From the NCBI GenBank assembly GCA_024742405.1, contig JANSYP010000001.1, forward strand, positions 1,798,001 through 1,862,000: a stretch of 64,000 nucleotides of DNA, written 5' to 3'. Positions 1-9,369 of this stretch are shown here, piece after piece (within the stretch, counting starts at the first letter, position 1; each line of letters starts with the position of its first letter). Position numbers and translations under genes: made by a program. The notes below the pieces were generated by a model. It searched no databases, had not been told where the DNA came from, and was given only the letters and a program-made list of their open reading frames with translations. This stretch comes from Paracoccaceae bacterium (GTDB taxonomy: Bacteria; Pseudomonadota; Alphaproteobacteria; Rhodobacterales; Rhodobacteraceae).

Positions 1-1
1 C

Positions 2-454
2 GTAGACGCGATGGACCGTCTGCCATTGGCCGACCACACGCAGCTCTACCGCGCGATCGGGCAGGAATTGAGCCAGACCATGGGAGGCTCCTCGGGCGTA
101 CTTCTGGCGATCTTCTTTGCCGCGGCCGGGGATGCGTCGGCGGCGGGACAGGACCATGTCGGCGCGCTCCGCGCCGGGCTTGACCGGATCCGTCAGGTCG
201 GCGGCGCGGCACCGGGGGACCGCACGATGATCGATGCGCTTGCTCCTGCGCTGGAGGCCCTGCCCGACGGCATGGCAAACGCGGCCGCCGCCGCGCGGAA
301 GGGCGCGGAAGTAACGGCGACGATCACCCGCGCGCGGGCCGGGCGCGCGACGTATTTGACCGCGGACAAGCTGGCCGGGCACAACGATCCCGGCGCCGAA
401 GCCGTCGCGCGCCTGTTCGAGCATCTCGCCGCAAGGCTGCAGGTGGCGCAATGA
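2..454 (+). CDS. Dihydroxyacetone kinase L domain (DhaL), 5' partial
   Basis: C-terminal part of a DhaL/DAK-phosphatase-type domain, the ATP-binding half of dihydroxyacetone kinases. The frame is open back to base 2, so the start and the N-terminal Asp-rich nucleotide site lie outside the window. The visible part has the family's MGGSSG loop, the GDRTMIDAL segment and the closing GRATYL...GHNDPGA block. DhaL proteins are about 210 residues, so roughly 60 residues are missing if this is a stand-alone subunit, more if it is a DhaK-DhaL fusion. It is followed at 27 bp by xylB and then xylA on the same strand, so it probably belongs to a sugar/polyol catabolic operon. The family call is secure; the true substrate is not known. 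Confidence 0.85.
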   Translation, partial: VDAMDRLPLADHTQLYRAIGQELSQTMGGSSGVLLAIFFAAAGDASAAGQDHVGALRAGLDRIRQVGGAAPGDRTMIDALAPALEALPDGMANAAAAARKGAEVTATITRARAGRATYLTADKLAGHNDPGAEAVARLFEHLAARLQVAQ

Positions 455-481
455 CCCATGCGGACGGAAAGGCAGGGGCCA

Positions 482-1921
482 ATGTATCTCGGACTTGATC
501 TCGGCACCTCGGGTCTCAAGGGCGTCCTGATCGACGCCGATCAGGCACTCATCGCCCAAGCCAGCGCGCCGCTGACCGTCAGCCGACCCGCACCGGGCTG
601 GTCCGAGCAGAACCCCTCTGAATGGCTCGCGGCAGCGGAACTGGTGCTGAGCGATCTCGCCGGTCAGACCAGCCTGGACGCCGTACGCGGGATCGGGCTG
701 TCAGGACAGATGCACGGAGCGACGCTGCTTGACGCGTCCGATGCAGTGCTGCGGCCCTGCATCCTGTGGAACGACACCCGCGCCCATGAAGAGGCCGCCG
801 CCCGCGACGCGGACCCCGTGTTTCGCGCTGTCACCGGCAATATCGTGTTTCCCGGGTTCACCGCGCCAAAGCTCGATTGGGTGCGCACCCATGAGCCCGC
901 GCACTGGGACGCCTGCGCGACCGTACTGCTGCCCAAGGACTATTTGCGCCTCTGGCTGAGCGGCGACCGGGTGAGCGAGATGTCGGACGCCGCCGGAACG
1001 GCCTGGTTCGACACCGGCGCGCGGGACTGGTCCGACGATCTGCTGGGCCGTTGCGGACTGAGCCGCGCGCAGATGCCGTCCCTGGTCGAAGGCAACGCGG
1101 TGTCGGGCACACTCCGCGATACCCTTGCCGACCGGTTCGGTCTGCCGGCGGGCGTACCAGTGGCCGGCGGCGGCGGCGATAACGCAGCCTCGGCCATAGG
1201 GGTCGGCGTGGTCCGCCCGGGTGAGGCCTTCGTGTCCCTCGGAACCTCCGGCGTGCTCTTCGCGGCGGATTCCGCCTATCGGCCCGCGCCCGAGACGGCC
1301 GTCCACAGCTTCTGCCATGCTCTGCCCGGCACCTGGCACCAGATGGGCGTGATCCTGGCTGCCACCGATGCGTTGAACTGGCTGGCAGAGCTCCTGGAGG
1401 CCGATCCGGCGGTTCTGACCGAGGACCTCGGACCGCTGCAACCGCCCGGCGCACCAGTTTTTCTGCCCTATCTCGGCGGCGAGCGCACGCCGCTCAACGA
1501 TGCCGCGATCCGTGGGAGCTTTGCCGGACTGGACCACGCGACCGACCGCGCCGCTCTGACTCGCGCGGTCCTGGAGGGCGTCTGTTTCGCGCTCGCCGAT
1601 TGCCAGGACGCGCTCAGCGCAACTGGCACGCGCATCGAAAGCCTCACCGCAGTTGGCGGGGGCAGTCGCTCGGACTACTGGCTGGCCGCACTCGCCACCG
1701 CGCTGGATCAGGAAATCGCTCTGCCCGAAGGCGGCGAGGCCGGAGCGGCGTTCGGCGCGGCGCGATTGGGGCTCATGGCGGCCACCGGTGCGGGGGCCGA
1801 GATTGCCACGGCGCCGCCCATCGCCCGGCGGATCGCACCCGACCCCGCCCTGCGAGCGGCCTTCGCCGACAGCCACGCCCGCTACCGCGCCCTGCGCGAC
1901 GCTATCGGAGCCCTACCATGA
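482..1921 (+). CDS. xylB: Xylulokinase
   Basis: ATP-dependent phosphorylation of D-xylulose to xylulose 5-phosphate, a cytosolic step feeding the pentose phosphate pathway. The 479-residue product has the FGGY-kinase layout: N-terminal phosphate loop [10 protein letters not shown], the [12 protein letters not shown] segment that carries the catalytic Asp, and the C-terminal GGGSRSDYW adenosine motif. The ATG at 482 is chosen because the family begins [11 protein letters not shown] and a purine-rich GGAAAGGCAGGGG precedes it; an upstream in-frame ATG at 458 would add eight unconserved residues. The stop overlaps the xylA start (ATGA), so the two are translationally coupled. Length matches XylB (about 484). 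The adjacent xylose isomerase makes xylulose the likely substrate. Confidence 0.95.
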   Translation: MYLGLDLGTSGLKGVLIDADQALIAQASAPLTVSRPAPGWSEQNPSEWLAAAELVLSDLAGQTSLDAVRGIGLSGQMHGATLLDASDAVLRPCILWNDTRAHEEAAARDADPVFRAVTGNIVFPGFTAPKLDWVRTHEPAHWDACATVLLPKDYLRLWLSGDRVSEMSDAAGTAWFDTGARDWSDDLLGRCGLSRAQMPSLVEGNAVSGTLRDTLADRFGLPAGVPVAGGGGDNAASAIGVGVVRPGEAFVSLGTSGVLFAADSAYRPAPETAVHSFCHALPGTWHQMGVILAATDALNWLAELLEADPAVLTEDLGPLQPPGAPVFLPYLGGERTPLNDAAIRGSFAGLDHATDRAALTRAVLEGVCFALADCQDALSATGTRIESLTAVGGGSRSDYWLAALATALDQEIALPEGGEAGAAFGAARLGLMAATGAGAEIATAPPIARRIAPDPALRAAFADSHARYRALRDAIGALP

Positions 1922-3219
1922 CAGGTTATTTCGCCGACATTCCCCCAATAGCCTATGAGGGGCCGGAGACGCAGAACGAATTTGCCTATCGCCACTACGA
2001 CCCGAACGAGGTCGTGCTGGGCAAACGCATGGAGGATCATTTGCGCTTTGCCGTTGCGTGGTGGCACAGCTTCGCCTGGCCCGGCGGTGATCCATTTGGC
2101 GGGCCGACCTTCGCGCGGCCCTGGTTTGGCGACAGCATGGACCACGCCCGCGCCAAGGCCGACGCGGCTTTCGAGTTGTTCGGCATCCTCGGCCAACCCT
2201 TTTTCTGCTTCCATGATGCCGATGTCTGTCCCGAGGCGGAGGATTTCGCCACCAACCTCGCCCGGCTCGATGAGATGACCGACTATATCGGCGGCCATAT
2301 GGAGCGGGTGGGCACTAAACTGCTCTGGGGGACCGCGAACCTTTTTTCGCACCGCCGCTTCATGGCAGGCGCCGCCACGAACCCCGACCCGGACGTCTTC
2401 GCCTGGTCGGCGGCCACGATCAAGGCCTGCATGGACGCGACTCACCGTCTGGGCGGGCAGAACTACGTGCTCTGGGGCGGGCGCGAGGGCTATGAGACGC
2501 TGCTCAACACCGATCTGGGGCGGGAAGCCGACCAGGCCGGGCGCATGCTCGCCATGGTCGTCGACTACAAGCACAAGATCGGCTTTCCCGGCACGATCCT
2601 GGTGGAGCCGAAACCCCAGGAACCGACCAAACACCAGTATGATTTCGACGTCGCCACGGTCTATGGCTTTCTGCGGCGCTACGGGCTGGAAGACGAGGTG
2701 AAGCTCAATATCGAACAGGGGCACGCGATCCTTGCGGGCCACAGTTTCGAACATGAGCTGGCACTGGCGGCGAGCCTCGACGTGCTCGGCTCCATTGACA
2801 TCAACCGCAACGACTACCAGTCCGGCTGGGATACCGACCAGTTCCCCAACAATGTGCCCGAGATGACGCTGGCCTATTACGAGGTTCTGCGCGCGGGCGG
2901 GTTCACCACCGGTGGGACCAATTTCGACGCCAAGCTCCGGCGCCAGTCGATCGACCCGGAAGACCTGATCCTGGCCCATGTCGGCGGTATGGATGCCTGC
3001 GCGCGCGGGCTGAAAGCAGCCGCCGCGATGCTGGAGGATGGTCGGCTGGAGAGTGCGCGTCGCGAACGTTACTCCCGGTGGGACAGCCCAGAGGCTCAGG
3101 CCATGCTGCAGAGCGATCTGGACAGCATCAGTGCCCGCGTCCTGGCCGAGGACCTGCGGCCAGAGCCCGTGTCAGGCCGCCAGGAAAGGCTGGAGAACCT
3201 GGTCAACCACTATGTCTGA
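1918..3219 (+). CDS. xylA: Xylose isomerase
   Basis: Interconverts D-xylose and D-xylulose with divalent metals in the cytosol. The 433-residue protein is a class II enzyme: [18 protein letters not shown] near the N terminus with the catalytic His, [14 protein letters not shown], the metal-ligand segment [25 protein letters not shown], and [17 protein letters not shown] near the C terminus. The start is the ATG in the ATGA overlap with xylB; a much longer open frame to 1600 only shadows xylB. Its 3' end overlaps the opposing VOC gene by 10 bp. Together xylB and xylA form the complete isomerase route for xylose; no transporter or regulator is visible downstream, so these probably lie upstream of the window. 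Confidence 0.97.
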   Translation: MTGYFADIPPIAYEGPETQNEFAYRHYDPNEVVLGKRMEDHLRFAVAWWHSFAWPGGDPFGGPTFARPWFGDSMDHARAKADAAFELFGILGQPFFCFHDADVCPEAEDFATNLARLDEMTDYIGGHMERVGTKLLWGTANLFSHRRFMAGAATNPDPDVFAWSAATIKACMDATHRLGGQNYVLWGGREGYETLLNTDLGREADQAGRMLAMVVDYKHKIGFPGTILVEPKPQEPTKHQYDFDVATVYGFLRRYGLEDEVKLNIEQGHAILAGHSFEHELALAASLDVLGSIDINRNDYQSGWDTDQFPNNVPEMTLAYYEVLRAGGFTTGGTNFDAKLRRQSIDPEDLILAHVGGMDACARGLKAAAAMLEDGRLESARRERYSRWDSPEAQAMLQSDLDSISARVLAEDLRPEPVSGRQERLENLVNHYV

Positions 3220-3611
3220 TCGGAGACCTGCTGATCGGTCGGCTGGATCAGTCCGACCGCGGCTCCGGTCGTATCGGTGACGATGGAGATGCGCCCGATC
3301 CCGGGCACTTCCCAGGGATCGCGCTGTACGACGCCGCCATGGGCGAGGGTCTGTTCCAGCGCCACGTTCAGGTCTTCGACCGCCACATAGGTGAACCAGT
3401 GCGGCGGCACACCGTCGAGATGGCTCATACCGCTCATATCCATGATCCCCGCCATGGGTTTGTCGCCTTGCGAGCAGAGATAGTACGCGCCCTCGGGTGT
3501 CTGCATCGGCTCAATGCGCCAGCCGCAGATCGCCTCGTAATAGTCGAGCGCGCCGGGAATGTCGCGAGTCATCAGCTCGCTCCACCAGACGGTCCCATGG
3601 ATCTCGGACAT
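3210..3611 (-). CDS. VOC (glyoxalase/bleomycin-resistance fold) family protein
   Basis: A 133-residue single-chain VOC protein with paired beta-alpha-beta-beta-beta modules: [20 protein letters not shown] opens the first and [23 protein letters not shown] the second, with the usual ending on [10 protein letters not shown]. Such proteins bind a metal or small ligand, and the substrate cannot be read from sequence. The ATG at 3611 is preferred because AGGAGA sits just upstream; an earlier in-frame ATG at 3668 lacks this. The gene is convergent with xylA, overlapping its stop region by 10 bp, and stands alone. A dioxygenase or antibiotic-binding role is possible but unsupported. Confidence 0.8.
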   Translation of the reverse strand: MSEIHGTVWWSELMTRDIPGALDYYEAICGWRIEPMQTPEGAYYLCSQGDKPMAGIMDMSGMSHLDGVPPHWFTYVAVEDLNVALEQTLAHGGVVQRDPWEVPGIGRISIVTDTTGAAVGLIQPTDQQVSDQT

Positions 3612-3840
3612 GTGCAGTCTCCTCTTGGCTCCTGGCGCCCATAGTCCAGCCGGATCCGACGCAGACAAATCCCTATCTGCGGCACGGACGGACGGGGCAC
3701 AGTGGTGCGCGAACCTCGGGCCGGCGCGGTCCCGCGTCCTGCAAACCTTACTGCTTTAAGGGATCTTTCAAGCGCGGCGACAGTTCCCATCTAGAGAGGA
3801 CTGCGCGAGAGTTGACAGGAATCAGAACGGGGAGAACCAG

Positions 3841-4584
3841 ATGAGTTTGATGAAAGGGTTGGCGAAGGTGGCCATTGGCCTCGCGCTGGCAAAGGGCGCG
3901 AGCAGTGTGATGAACCGCTCCAGGCGCGGACAGGCCCAGGCGGGGGGCGGCACAAGCTTTGGCGGATCAATGTCCCAGGGCATGGGCGCCGGTGGCGGGA
4001 TCACTGACATGCTCGGCAAGATGCTCTCGGGCGATGGCCCACGGGGACGCGGCAGCATGGGCGGCGCGCTCGAAGAGATGGGCCGCTTCTCGACCGGGAG
4101 ACGACCCGGCAATGGCGGCACCCAAGCCTCGTCACAGCGCTTCGACAAGCCAGCGACCGGCTCCTTCGGGGACATGCTGGATCACTCTCTGGACAGCTAT
4201 GGGGAACCGCCTGTGGCACCGAGCGCAGCTCAGGAAGAGCTGGCCGGCGTGCTGCTCCGCGCGCTGATCCAGGCGGCCAAGGCGGACGGGTATATCGATG
4301 CGGGCGAAAAGGCCGTGCTCAATGAGCATCTCGGCGATCTCGACGAGAGCGACCTGGAGTTCGTCAAGGCCGAGCTTGCGAAGCCTGTAGATGTGGACGA
4401 TCTGGTCCGGTCGGTACCGGCTGGTGCCGAGGGTCAGGTCTATATGATGTCCGTCATGGCGATCGAGCTCGACACGCAGGAAGAGGCGCAATACCTCCAG
4501 CAACTGGCTCAGGCGCTTGGGCTTGACCCGGAGACGGCGAACCAGATCCACGACCGGATGGGTGAACCACGGATCTTCAGCTAG
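3841..4584 (+). CDS. DUF533 / TerB-like membrane-associated protein
   Basis: A 247-residue protein of the DUF533 (YebE-like, TerB fold) family. The N terminus (MKGLAKVAIGLALAKGASSVM) is a short hydrophobic stretch, followed by a Gly/Met-rich low-complexity linker to about residue 125, then an all-helical TerB-like domain starting at EELAGVLLRALIQAAKADGYID with the acidic KADG(Y)ID motif typical of TerB folds. GGGGAG lies upstream of the ATG. It is a single gene between the divergent VOC gene and the convergent Lrp gene. Function of the family is unknown; association with the inner membrane is inferred from the N terminus. Confidence 0.8.
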   Translation: MSLMKGLAKVAIGLALAKGASSVMNRSRRGQAQAGGGTSFGGSMSQGMGAGGGITDMLGKMLSGDGPRGRGSMGGALEEMGRFSTGRRPGNGGTQASSQRFDKPATGSFGDMLDHSLDSYGEPPVAPSAAQEELAGVLLRALIQAAKADGYIDAGEKAVLNEHLGDLDESDLEFVKAELAKPVDVDDLVRSVPAGAEGQVYMMSVMAIELDTQEEAQYLQQLAQALGLDPETANQIHDRMGEPRIFS

Positions 4585-4611
4585 CCGCGAGACATCGACG
4601 GACCGCGCGGC

Positions 4612-5073
4612 TCAGAGTGGCAGCGCGGTCTCGGACTTGATCTCTTCCATCGAAAGAAGTGCTGTGACGTTGTAGATCCGCACTTCCGAGATCAGCGCCT
4701 GGTAGAACTCGTCATAGGCCCGCGCGTTGCGCACGCGCACCTTCAGAATGTAGTCGATGTCCCCGGCCAGCCGGTGCGCCTCCAGCACTTCGGGGCGCGC
4801 GCGCAAGGTGGCGAGGAACCGCGCCTGCCAGTCGGCCTCATGCTCCGAGGTCCGGATCAGCACGAAAAAACAGGCCTCCAGACCCAGGGCATCGGCGTCC
4901 AACAGCGCGACGGTGCGGCGGATCACGCCGGCCTCGCGCATTTTCCGGATGCGATTCCAGACGGGCGTCTTTGATGCGCCTACTTTTTGCGCAATCGCAT
5001 CAAGGGGTTGATCGGCATCCTGCTGCAGCTCCGCAAGGATTTTCCGGTCCGTGTCGTCGAGCCGAAATGCCAT
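4612..5073 (-). CDS. Lrp/AsnC family transcriptional regulator
   Basis: A 153-residue Lrp/AsnC regulator. Residues 4-60 form the winged helix-turn-helix (LDDTDRKILAELQQDADQPL, then VGASKTPVWNRIRKM), followed by the RAM effector domain with ...EVLEAHRLAGDIDYILKVRV. AAGGAACGG precedes the ATG. It is transcribed divergently from the sulfate-assimilation operon, with 154 bp between the two starts containing repeated GGAACA boxes, so it is the obvious candidate regulator of that operon (inference from position). An amino acid or sulfur metabolite as effector is plausible; none can be read from sequence. Confidence 0.92.
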   Translation of the reverse strand: MAFRLDDTDRKILAELQQDADQPLDAIAQKVGASKTPVWNRIRKMREAGVIRRTVALLDADALGLEACFFVLIRTSEHEADWQARFLATLRARPEVLEAHRLAGDIDYILKVRVRNARAYDEFYQALISEVRIYNVTALLSMEEIKSETALPL

Positions 5074-5227
5074 TCGCCGTTCCTTCCATTGTTTGGAACA
5101 CCAATCCGGTTCAGCAGCCAGATTGGAACAGGTTTCTTATTTCCGCCGACTAGTGGCGTTAAACAGGAACAATGTTCTATATTCAAGGGCAAGCAACCTC
5201 GCCGACAAGACCAATGGAGATCACCCG
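5074..5227. promoter_or_regulatory. Divergent control region with repeated GGAACA boxes
   Basis: Region between the lrp-type gene and the DUF2849-cysI operon. TTGGAACA occurs twice as a direct repeat, at 5093-5100 and 5123-5130, exactly 30 bp apart (about three helical turns), and a further GGAACAATGTTC near-palindrome lies at 5166-5177. The region is visibly A/T-richer than its flanks. Such phased boxes are what an octameric Lrp-type protein could wrap, but binding is inferred. Confidence 0.5.
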
Positions 5228-5533
5228 ATGAGCCGCCGTTTCACACCCAAGGTCGTGACCGCCAACGATCTGCTGCTGGGTGACGTGATCTATCTGACCG
5301 AGCAGGACACCTGGACACGCGACCACAGCAAAGCCGAACTGATCGAGGATGAAGCCCACGCCGATATCCGGCTGCTCTTCGCCAGCCAGCAGGCCGGTGC
5401 CGTGGTCGGCGCCTATCTCGCCGATGCCAAGCCGGGCCCGAAGGGACCCGAGCCGGTGCATTTCCGCGAAGCTTTTCGCGCGCGCGGCCCGTCGAACTAC
5501 GCCCATGGCAAACAGGTCGACGCCCGCGCCTGA
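5228..5533 (+). CDS. DUF2849 domain protein (sulfite-reduction operon)
   Basis: A 101-residue DUF2849-type protein (SRRFTPKVVTANDLLLGDVIYL... to the C-terminal EAFRARGPSNYAHGKQ). GGAG lies 9 bases before the ATG. It is the first gene of the operon DUF2849-cysI-cysH-DUF934-fpr and 72 bp upstream of cysI. The family is conserved next to assimilatory sulfite reductases in alphaproteobacteria and is thought to assist them, but no reaction is established. In relatives I recall a siroheme synthase gene (cysG) in front of it; here the gene is followed directly by cysI and none is present. Confidence 0.85.
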   Translation: MSRRFTPKVVTANDLLLGDVIYLTEQDTWTRDHSKAELIEDEAHADIRLLFASQQAGAVVGAYLADAKPGPKGPEPVHFREAFRARGPSNYAHGKQVDARA

Positions 5534-5605
5534 CGCCGGATCCCAACGCCCCCCGGCCCAATACCCGCCTAAAGATCCCAGCCAGCCGCTTTCGGAGTGA
5601 GCCCC

Positions 5606-7285
5606 ATGTACCGCTACGACGAGTTCGATGCCGCCTTTGTCCGCAACCGCGTTGCTCAGTTCCGCAACCAGGTCGACCGCCGCCTCGACGGTTCGCTGAC
5701 CGAGGACGAATTCAAGCCGCTGCGTCTGATGAACGGGCTCTATCTGCAGCTTCACGCCTACATGCTGCGGGTCGCGATCCCCTATGGCACGCTGGACAGC
5801 GCCAAGATGCGCCAGCTCGCCTATATCGCCGAACGGTGGGACAAGGGCTACGGCCATTTCACCACCCGCCAGAACATCCAGTATAACTGGCCGAAGCTGC
5901 CTGATATCGCCGACATGCTTGAGGCGCTGGCTGATGTGGGCATGCATGCGATCCAGACCAGCGGCAACACGGTGCGCAACGTGACCGCGGACCATTTCGC
6001 CGGCGCCGCCGAAGACGAGATCGCCGACCCGCGCCCCTATGCGGAACTGCTGCGCCAATGGTCCACCGACCATCCCGAATTCCAGTTCCTGGGCCGCAAG
6101 TTCAAGATCGCCATCACCGGCAGCGATAACGACCGGGCCGTGACCGGCGCTCACGATATCGGGCTGCGGATCGTGCGCAATGACGCAGGCGAGATCGGGT
6201 TTACCGTGCTGGTCGGCGGCGGCCTTGGCCGGACCCCTATGGTCGGCAAGGTCATCCGCGAGTTCGTGTCCGTTGGCGACCTGCTTCCGTACGTCGAGGC
6301 GATCCTGTCTGCCTACAACTCCTACGGACGGCGCGACAACAAGTACAAGGCGCGTATCAAGATCACCGTGCACGAGGAAGGGCTCGATACATTCCGTGAC
6401 AAGGTCGAGGAGCGTTTCGCCGAAATCCGCCCGCAATTCACCGGCGTCGATCAGGAAGTGCTCTCCGCGATCGAGACCCATTTTGCCTCTCCCAAGTGGC
6501 GCGACGCTCCCGTTGACGCTTTTGATGCGACCTACGGAACCGATCCCGTGTTCCGCTCTTGGGCCGACACGAACCTCAGCGCGCACCGCGCGCCGGGCTA
6601 TGCGATCGTGTCGATTTCGCTGAAAGCCCACGGCGCGACGCCGGGCGACGCCAGTGCCGACCAGATGCGCGTCATGGCGGACCTCGCAGAGCGTTTCGGT
6701 CATGACGAGCTGCGCATCAGCCACGAGCAGAACGTCATCCTGCCCCATGTGCACAAGTCCGACCTGCCGTTGGTGCACACGATCCTGAAGGCGCACGGGC
6801 TAGCCACGGCGAATATCGGGCTCGCCTCCGACATCATCGCCTGCCCCGGCATGGATTACTGCGCGCTTGCGACGGCCCGCTCGATCCCGGTGGCGCAGGA
6901 CATCGCCACCCGGCTCGACGCGCTCAAGATCGAGCACGAGGTCGGTGCGCTCAAGATCAAGATCTCGGGCTGCATCAATGCCTGCGGTCACCACCATGTC
7001 GGTCATATCGGCATCCTCGGGCTCGACCGTGCAGGAGTGGAGAACTACCAGATCACGCTGGGCGGCGACGGCACCGAGACGACCGAGATCGGCACGAGGA
7101 CCGGCCCGGGTTTCGCCTATGACGAGATCGTCCCGGCGGTGGAGCGGATCATCCTGGCCTATCTCGATCTGCGTGACAGCGAGGATGAGACCTTCCTCGA
7201 AGCCTATCGCCGGGTCGGCATGGCGCCCTTCAAGAACGCGCTCTATGGCGACAGCCTCAAGGGGAGCCAGGCGCGTGCCGCTTGA
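5606..7285 (+). CDS. cysI: Sulfite/nitrite reductase hemoprotein (CysI-type)
   Basis: Siroheme and [4Fe-4S] enzyme that reduces sulfite to sulfide with six electrons in the cytosol. The 559-residue protein has two ferredoxin-like/NirS half-domains: MRQLAYIAERWDKGYGHFTTRQNIQYNWPK near residue 75 and again after residue 320. The cofactor ligands are Cys413 and Cys419 (CPGMDYC) and Cys456 and Cys460 (CINAC), matching the C-x5-C / C-x3-C pattern. The ATG at 5606 has CGGAGTGAG upstream; an in-frame GTG at 5597 is the alternative. It overlaps cysH by 11 bp. Neighbouring cysH and fpr support sulfite rather than nitrite as the main substrate, with electrons probably from ferredoxin/Fpr, since no CysJ is present. 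Confidence 0.93.
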   Translation: MYRYDEFDAAFVRNRVAQFRNQVDRRLDGSLTEDEFKPLRLMNGLYLQLHAYMLRVAIPYGTLDSAKMRQLAYIAERWDKGYGHFTTRQNIQYNWPKLPDIADMLEALADVGMHAIQTSGNTVRNVTADHFAGAAEDEIADPRPYAELLRQWSTDHPEFQFLGRKFKIAITGSDNDRAVTGAHDIGLRIVRNDAGEIGFTVLVGGGLGRTPMVGKVIREFVSVGDLLPYVEAILSAYNSYGRRDNKYKARIKITVHEEGLDTFRDKVEERFAEIRPQFTGVDQEVLSAIETHFASPKWRDAPVDAFDATYGTDPVFRSWADTNLSAHRAPGYAIVSISLKAHGATPGDASADQMRVMADLAERFGHDELRISHEQNVILPHVHKSDLPLVHTILKAHGLATANIGLASDIIACPGMDYCALATARSIPVAQDIATRLDALKIEHEVGALKIKISGCINACGHHHVGHIGILGLDRAGVENYQITLGGDGTETTEIGTRTGPGFAYDEIVPAVERIILAYLDLRDSEDETFLEAYRRVGMAPFKNALYGDSLKGSQARAA

Positions 7286-8036
7286 GGCACCGCTCGCGCC
7301 CGTCGCGGAGCGCGTTGCCGATCTGAACCGCCGCTACCGCCATCATGCGGCTACGGAGGTGCTGGAGCGCGCGCTGAGCGATCCGCAGGTCGGACGGACG
7401 GCACTCGTGTCGTCCTTCGGCGCGGAGTCGGTCGTCCTGCTGCATCTGGTGTCGGTGATCGACCGCACGACGCCGGTGCTCTTCGTCGATACGCGGATGC
7501 TCTTCGAAGAGACCATTGCCTATCAGACGGAGCTGGCAGAACGGCTGGAGCTGACGGATGTCCGCCGCATCCGGGCCTCTCACCTCGATCTGTGGACCAA
7601 AGACCGCGACGGCACCCTCCATCGTCGCGATCCCGACGCCTGCTGCGCATTGCGCAAGACCGAGCCGCTGGACCAGATGCTCGAGGGGTTCGACGCCTGG
7701 ATCACCGGACGCAAGAGGTTCCAGTCAGGCAGCCGGGCGGCGCTGGAGTTCTTCGAAGACGAAGACGCGCGTCGCATCAAGGTCAACCCGCTGGCCCACT
7801 GGGCGCCCCAGGATGTGCAGGACTACATCATCAACAACCGCCTGCCCCGCCATCCGCTGGTGGCCAAAGGATACCCCTCGATCGGCTGCGCGCCTTGTAC
7901 GTCGAAGGTCGCCCCGGGCGAAGACCCGCGCGCCGGGCGTTGGCGCGGCCAGGGCAAGGAAGAATGCGGCATCCATTTCGTAGACGGCAAAATCACCCGC
8001 AGACCCCCTGCGGAGGTGCAAGGAGACGCGGCATGA
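7275..8036 (+). CDS. cysH: Assimilatory adenylyl-sulfate (APS) reductase, Fe-S type
   Basis: Reduces activated sulfate to sulfite. The 253-residue protein has the PAPS-reductase fold with a nucleotide loop around SSFGAESVVLLHL. It carries the two cysteine pairs that bind a [4Fe-4S] cluster, Cys123-Cys124 (ACCALRKTEPL) and Cys205/Cys208 (CAPC), plus the catalytic Cys231 in ECGIH. This CC...CxxC pattern marks enzymes acting on APS rather than PAPS, so no APS kinase step is needed. The start is GTG at 7275, 11 bp inside cysI, with GGGGAG upstream; no ATG fits. The stop overlaps the DUF934 start (ATGA). Confidence 0.93.
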   Translation: MPLEAPLAPVAERVADLNRRYRHHAATEVLERALSDPQVGRTALVSSFGAESVVLLHLVSVIDRTTPVLFVDTRMLFEETIAYQTELAERLELTDVRRIRASHLDLWTKDRDGTLHRRDPDACCALRKTEPLDQMLEGFDAWITGRKRFQSGSRAALEFFEDEDARRIKVNPLAHWAPQDVQDYIINNRLPRHPLVAKGYPSIGCAPCTSKVAPGEDPRAGRWRGQGKEECGIHFVDGKITRRPPAEVQGDAA

Positions 8037-8455
8037 GCGTGATCGTCAGTGATGCGGGCTTTGCGCCCGAGGATTGGAACTTTGGCTTCGTGCCTCTGGA
8101 GGCACTGGACGGCACCGATGCCGCCTCGGCCCTGGCCGTGGACGTTCACAGCGACGCGGACGCCGCCGAGCTTGGTGAGCGCCTCGGCGCGATCGACCTG
8201 ATCCGCATCGACTTTCCAAGCTCCGCCAACGGGCGCGGCTTTACCATTGCCCGCCGCCTGCGCGCCATGGGCTACCAGGGCCGTCTGCGTGCAGCGGGCC
8301 ATGTGCTGGCCGACCAGTATGCCATGGCCAGGCGCGTCGGCTTTGATGAGATCGAGATTTCCGACGAGCTGGCCGCGCGCCAGCCCGAGGACCAGTGGCG
8401 GTTCCGCGCCGAGGATTGGCGGGACCATGATTACCAGTCGCGGCTGCGCGCCTGA
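8033..8455 (+). CDS. DUF934 family oxidoreductase-associated protein
   Basis: A 140-residue DUF934 protein, the family typically located right after cysH in proteobacteria. The recognisable parts are RIDFPSSANGRGFTIARRLR and the conserved ADQYAMARRVGFDEIEI near the C terminus. The start is in an ATGA overlap with cysH and has AAGGAGAC upstream, so the two are translationally coupled. It is followed 70 bp later by fpr. A supporting role in sulfite reduction is inferred from this fixed position; no catalytic residues can be named. Confidence 0.88.
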   Translation: MSVIVSDAGFAPEDWNFGFVPLEALDGTDAASALAVDVHSDADAAELGERLGAIDLIRIDFPSSANGRGFTIARRLRAMGYQGRLRAAGHVLADQYAMARRVGFDEIEISDELAARQPEDQWRFRAEDWRDHDYQSRLRA

Positions 8456-8525
8456 GCAATATTCGGCTTTTGCGACCGCAGACCGCACGGCGTTAGGAAA
8501 GGGCAGAGTGTAGGCTCTGCGCAGC

Positions 8526-9368
8526 ATGATGAACGATCAAACCCCCCTCGCCGCGAAAGCGGTTAACCCGGCCCTGCCTGACGCACAGACCGTCACGGAA
8601 GTGCAGCACTACACCGACCGGCTGTTTCGCTTCCGCGTGACCCGGCCGCAAACCTTGCGTTTCCGCTCTGGCGAGTTCGTGATGATCGGCCTGATGGGCG
8701 ACCCGGACCCTAAGACCGGCCGGCAGAAGCCGCTGCTGCGCGCCTATTCCATCGCGTCGCCCGCCTGGGACGATGAGCTGGAATTCTACTCGATCAAGGT
8801 GCAAGACGGTCCGCTGACGTCGAAGCTTCAGCATATCAAGCCGGGCGATCAGCTCATCCTGCGCCCCAAGCCCGTGGGGACGCTTGTCCATGACGCGCTG
8901 CTGCCGGGCAAGCGGCTTTGGCTGTTTGCGACGGGCACCGGGTTCGCGCCCTTCGCCTCGCTGCTGCGCGACCCGCAGACCTATGAGGATTACGAGCAGG
9001 TCATCGTCACCCACACCTGCCGGGACGCCGCCGAGTTGACCTACAGCCGGGATCTGATCGAGAACCTGCACCAGGACGAGATGATGCAAGAGCTTCTGGG
9101 CGACGGGTTGAAAAAGCTCATCTACTACCCGACCACGACGCGCGAGCAGACGGACAAGATGGGCCGCTGCACGCATCTGCTGACCGACGGCACGCTCTTT
9201 CGCGATCTCGGGATCGACGGGATTTCGCCAGAGACCGACCGCGCCATGGTCTGCGGCTCGATCGGTCTGAACACCGATCTCAAGGAGATCCTCGAAGGCT
9301 ACGGACTGCGCGAAGGCGCCAATTCCGAGCCTGCCGAGTATGTCGTCGAAAAGGCCTTCGTCGGCTGA
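8526..9368 (+). CDS. fpr: Ferredoxin/flavodoxin-NADP+ reductase
   Basis: A 280-residue FAD enzyme exchanging electrons between NADPH and ferredoxin or flavodoxin in the cytosol. Visible are the FAD-binding RAYSIASP motif near residue 75, the LILRPKPVGTL segment, and the NADP-binding ATGTGFAPFASLLR near residue 137; it ends in the aromatic-poor EKAFVG typical of bacterial subclass Fpr. Two adjacent ATGs (8526, 8529) are possible starts. It closes the cysI-cysH operon and so is the likely electron supplier for sulfite and APS reduction (inference). Its stop lies one base from the stop of the opposing small gene. Confidence 0.93.
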   Translation: MMNDQTPLAAKAVNPALPDAQTVTEVQHYTDRLFRFRVTRPQTLRFRSGEFVMIGLMGDPDPKTGRQKPLLRAYSIASPAWDDELEFYSIKVQDGPLTSKLQHIKPGDQLILRPKPVGTLVHDALLPGKRLWLFATGTGFAPFASLLRDPQTYEDYEQVIVTHTCRDAAELTYSRDLIENLHQDEMMQELLGDGLKKLIYYPTTTREQTDKMGRCTHLLTDGTLFRDLGIDGISPETDRAMVCGSIGLNTDLKEILEGYGLREGANSEPAEYVVEKAFVG

Positions 9369-9369
9369 C

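Noticed and set aside
5183-6796. A 537-codon minus-strand frame
   Set aside because: Shadow of cysI, whose cofactor cysteines and length are canonical.
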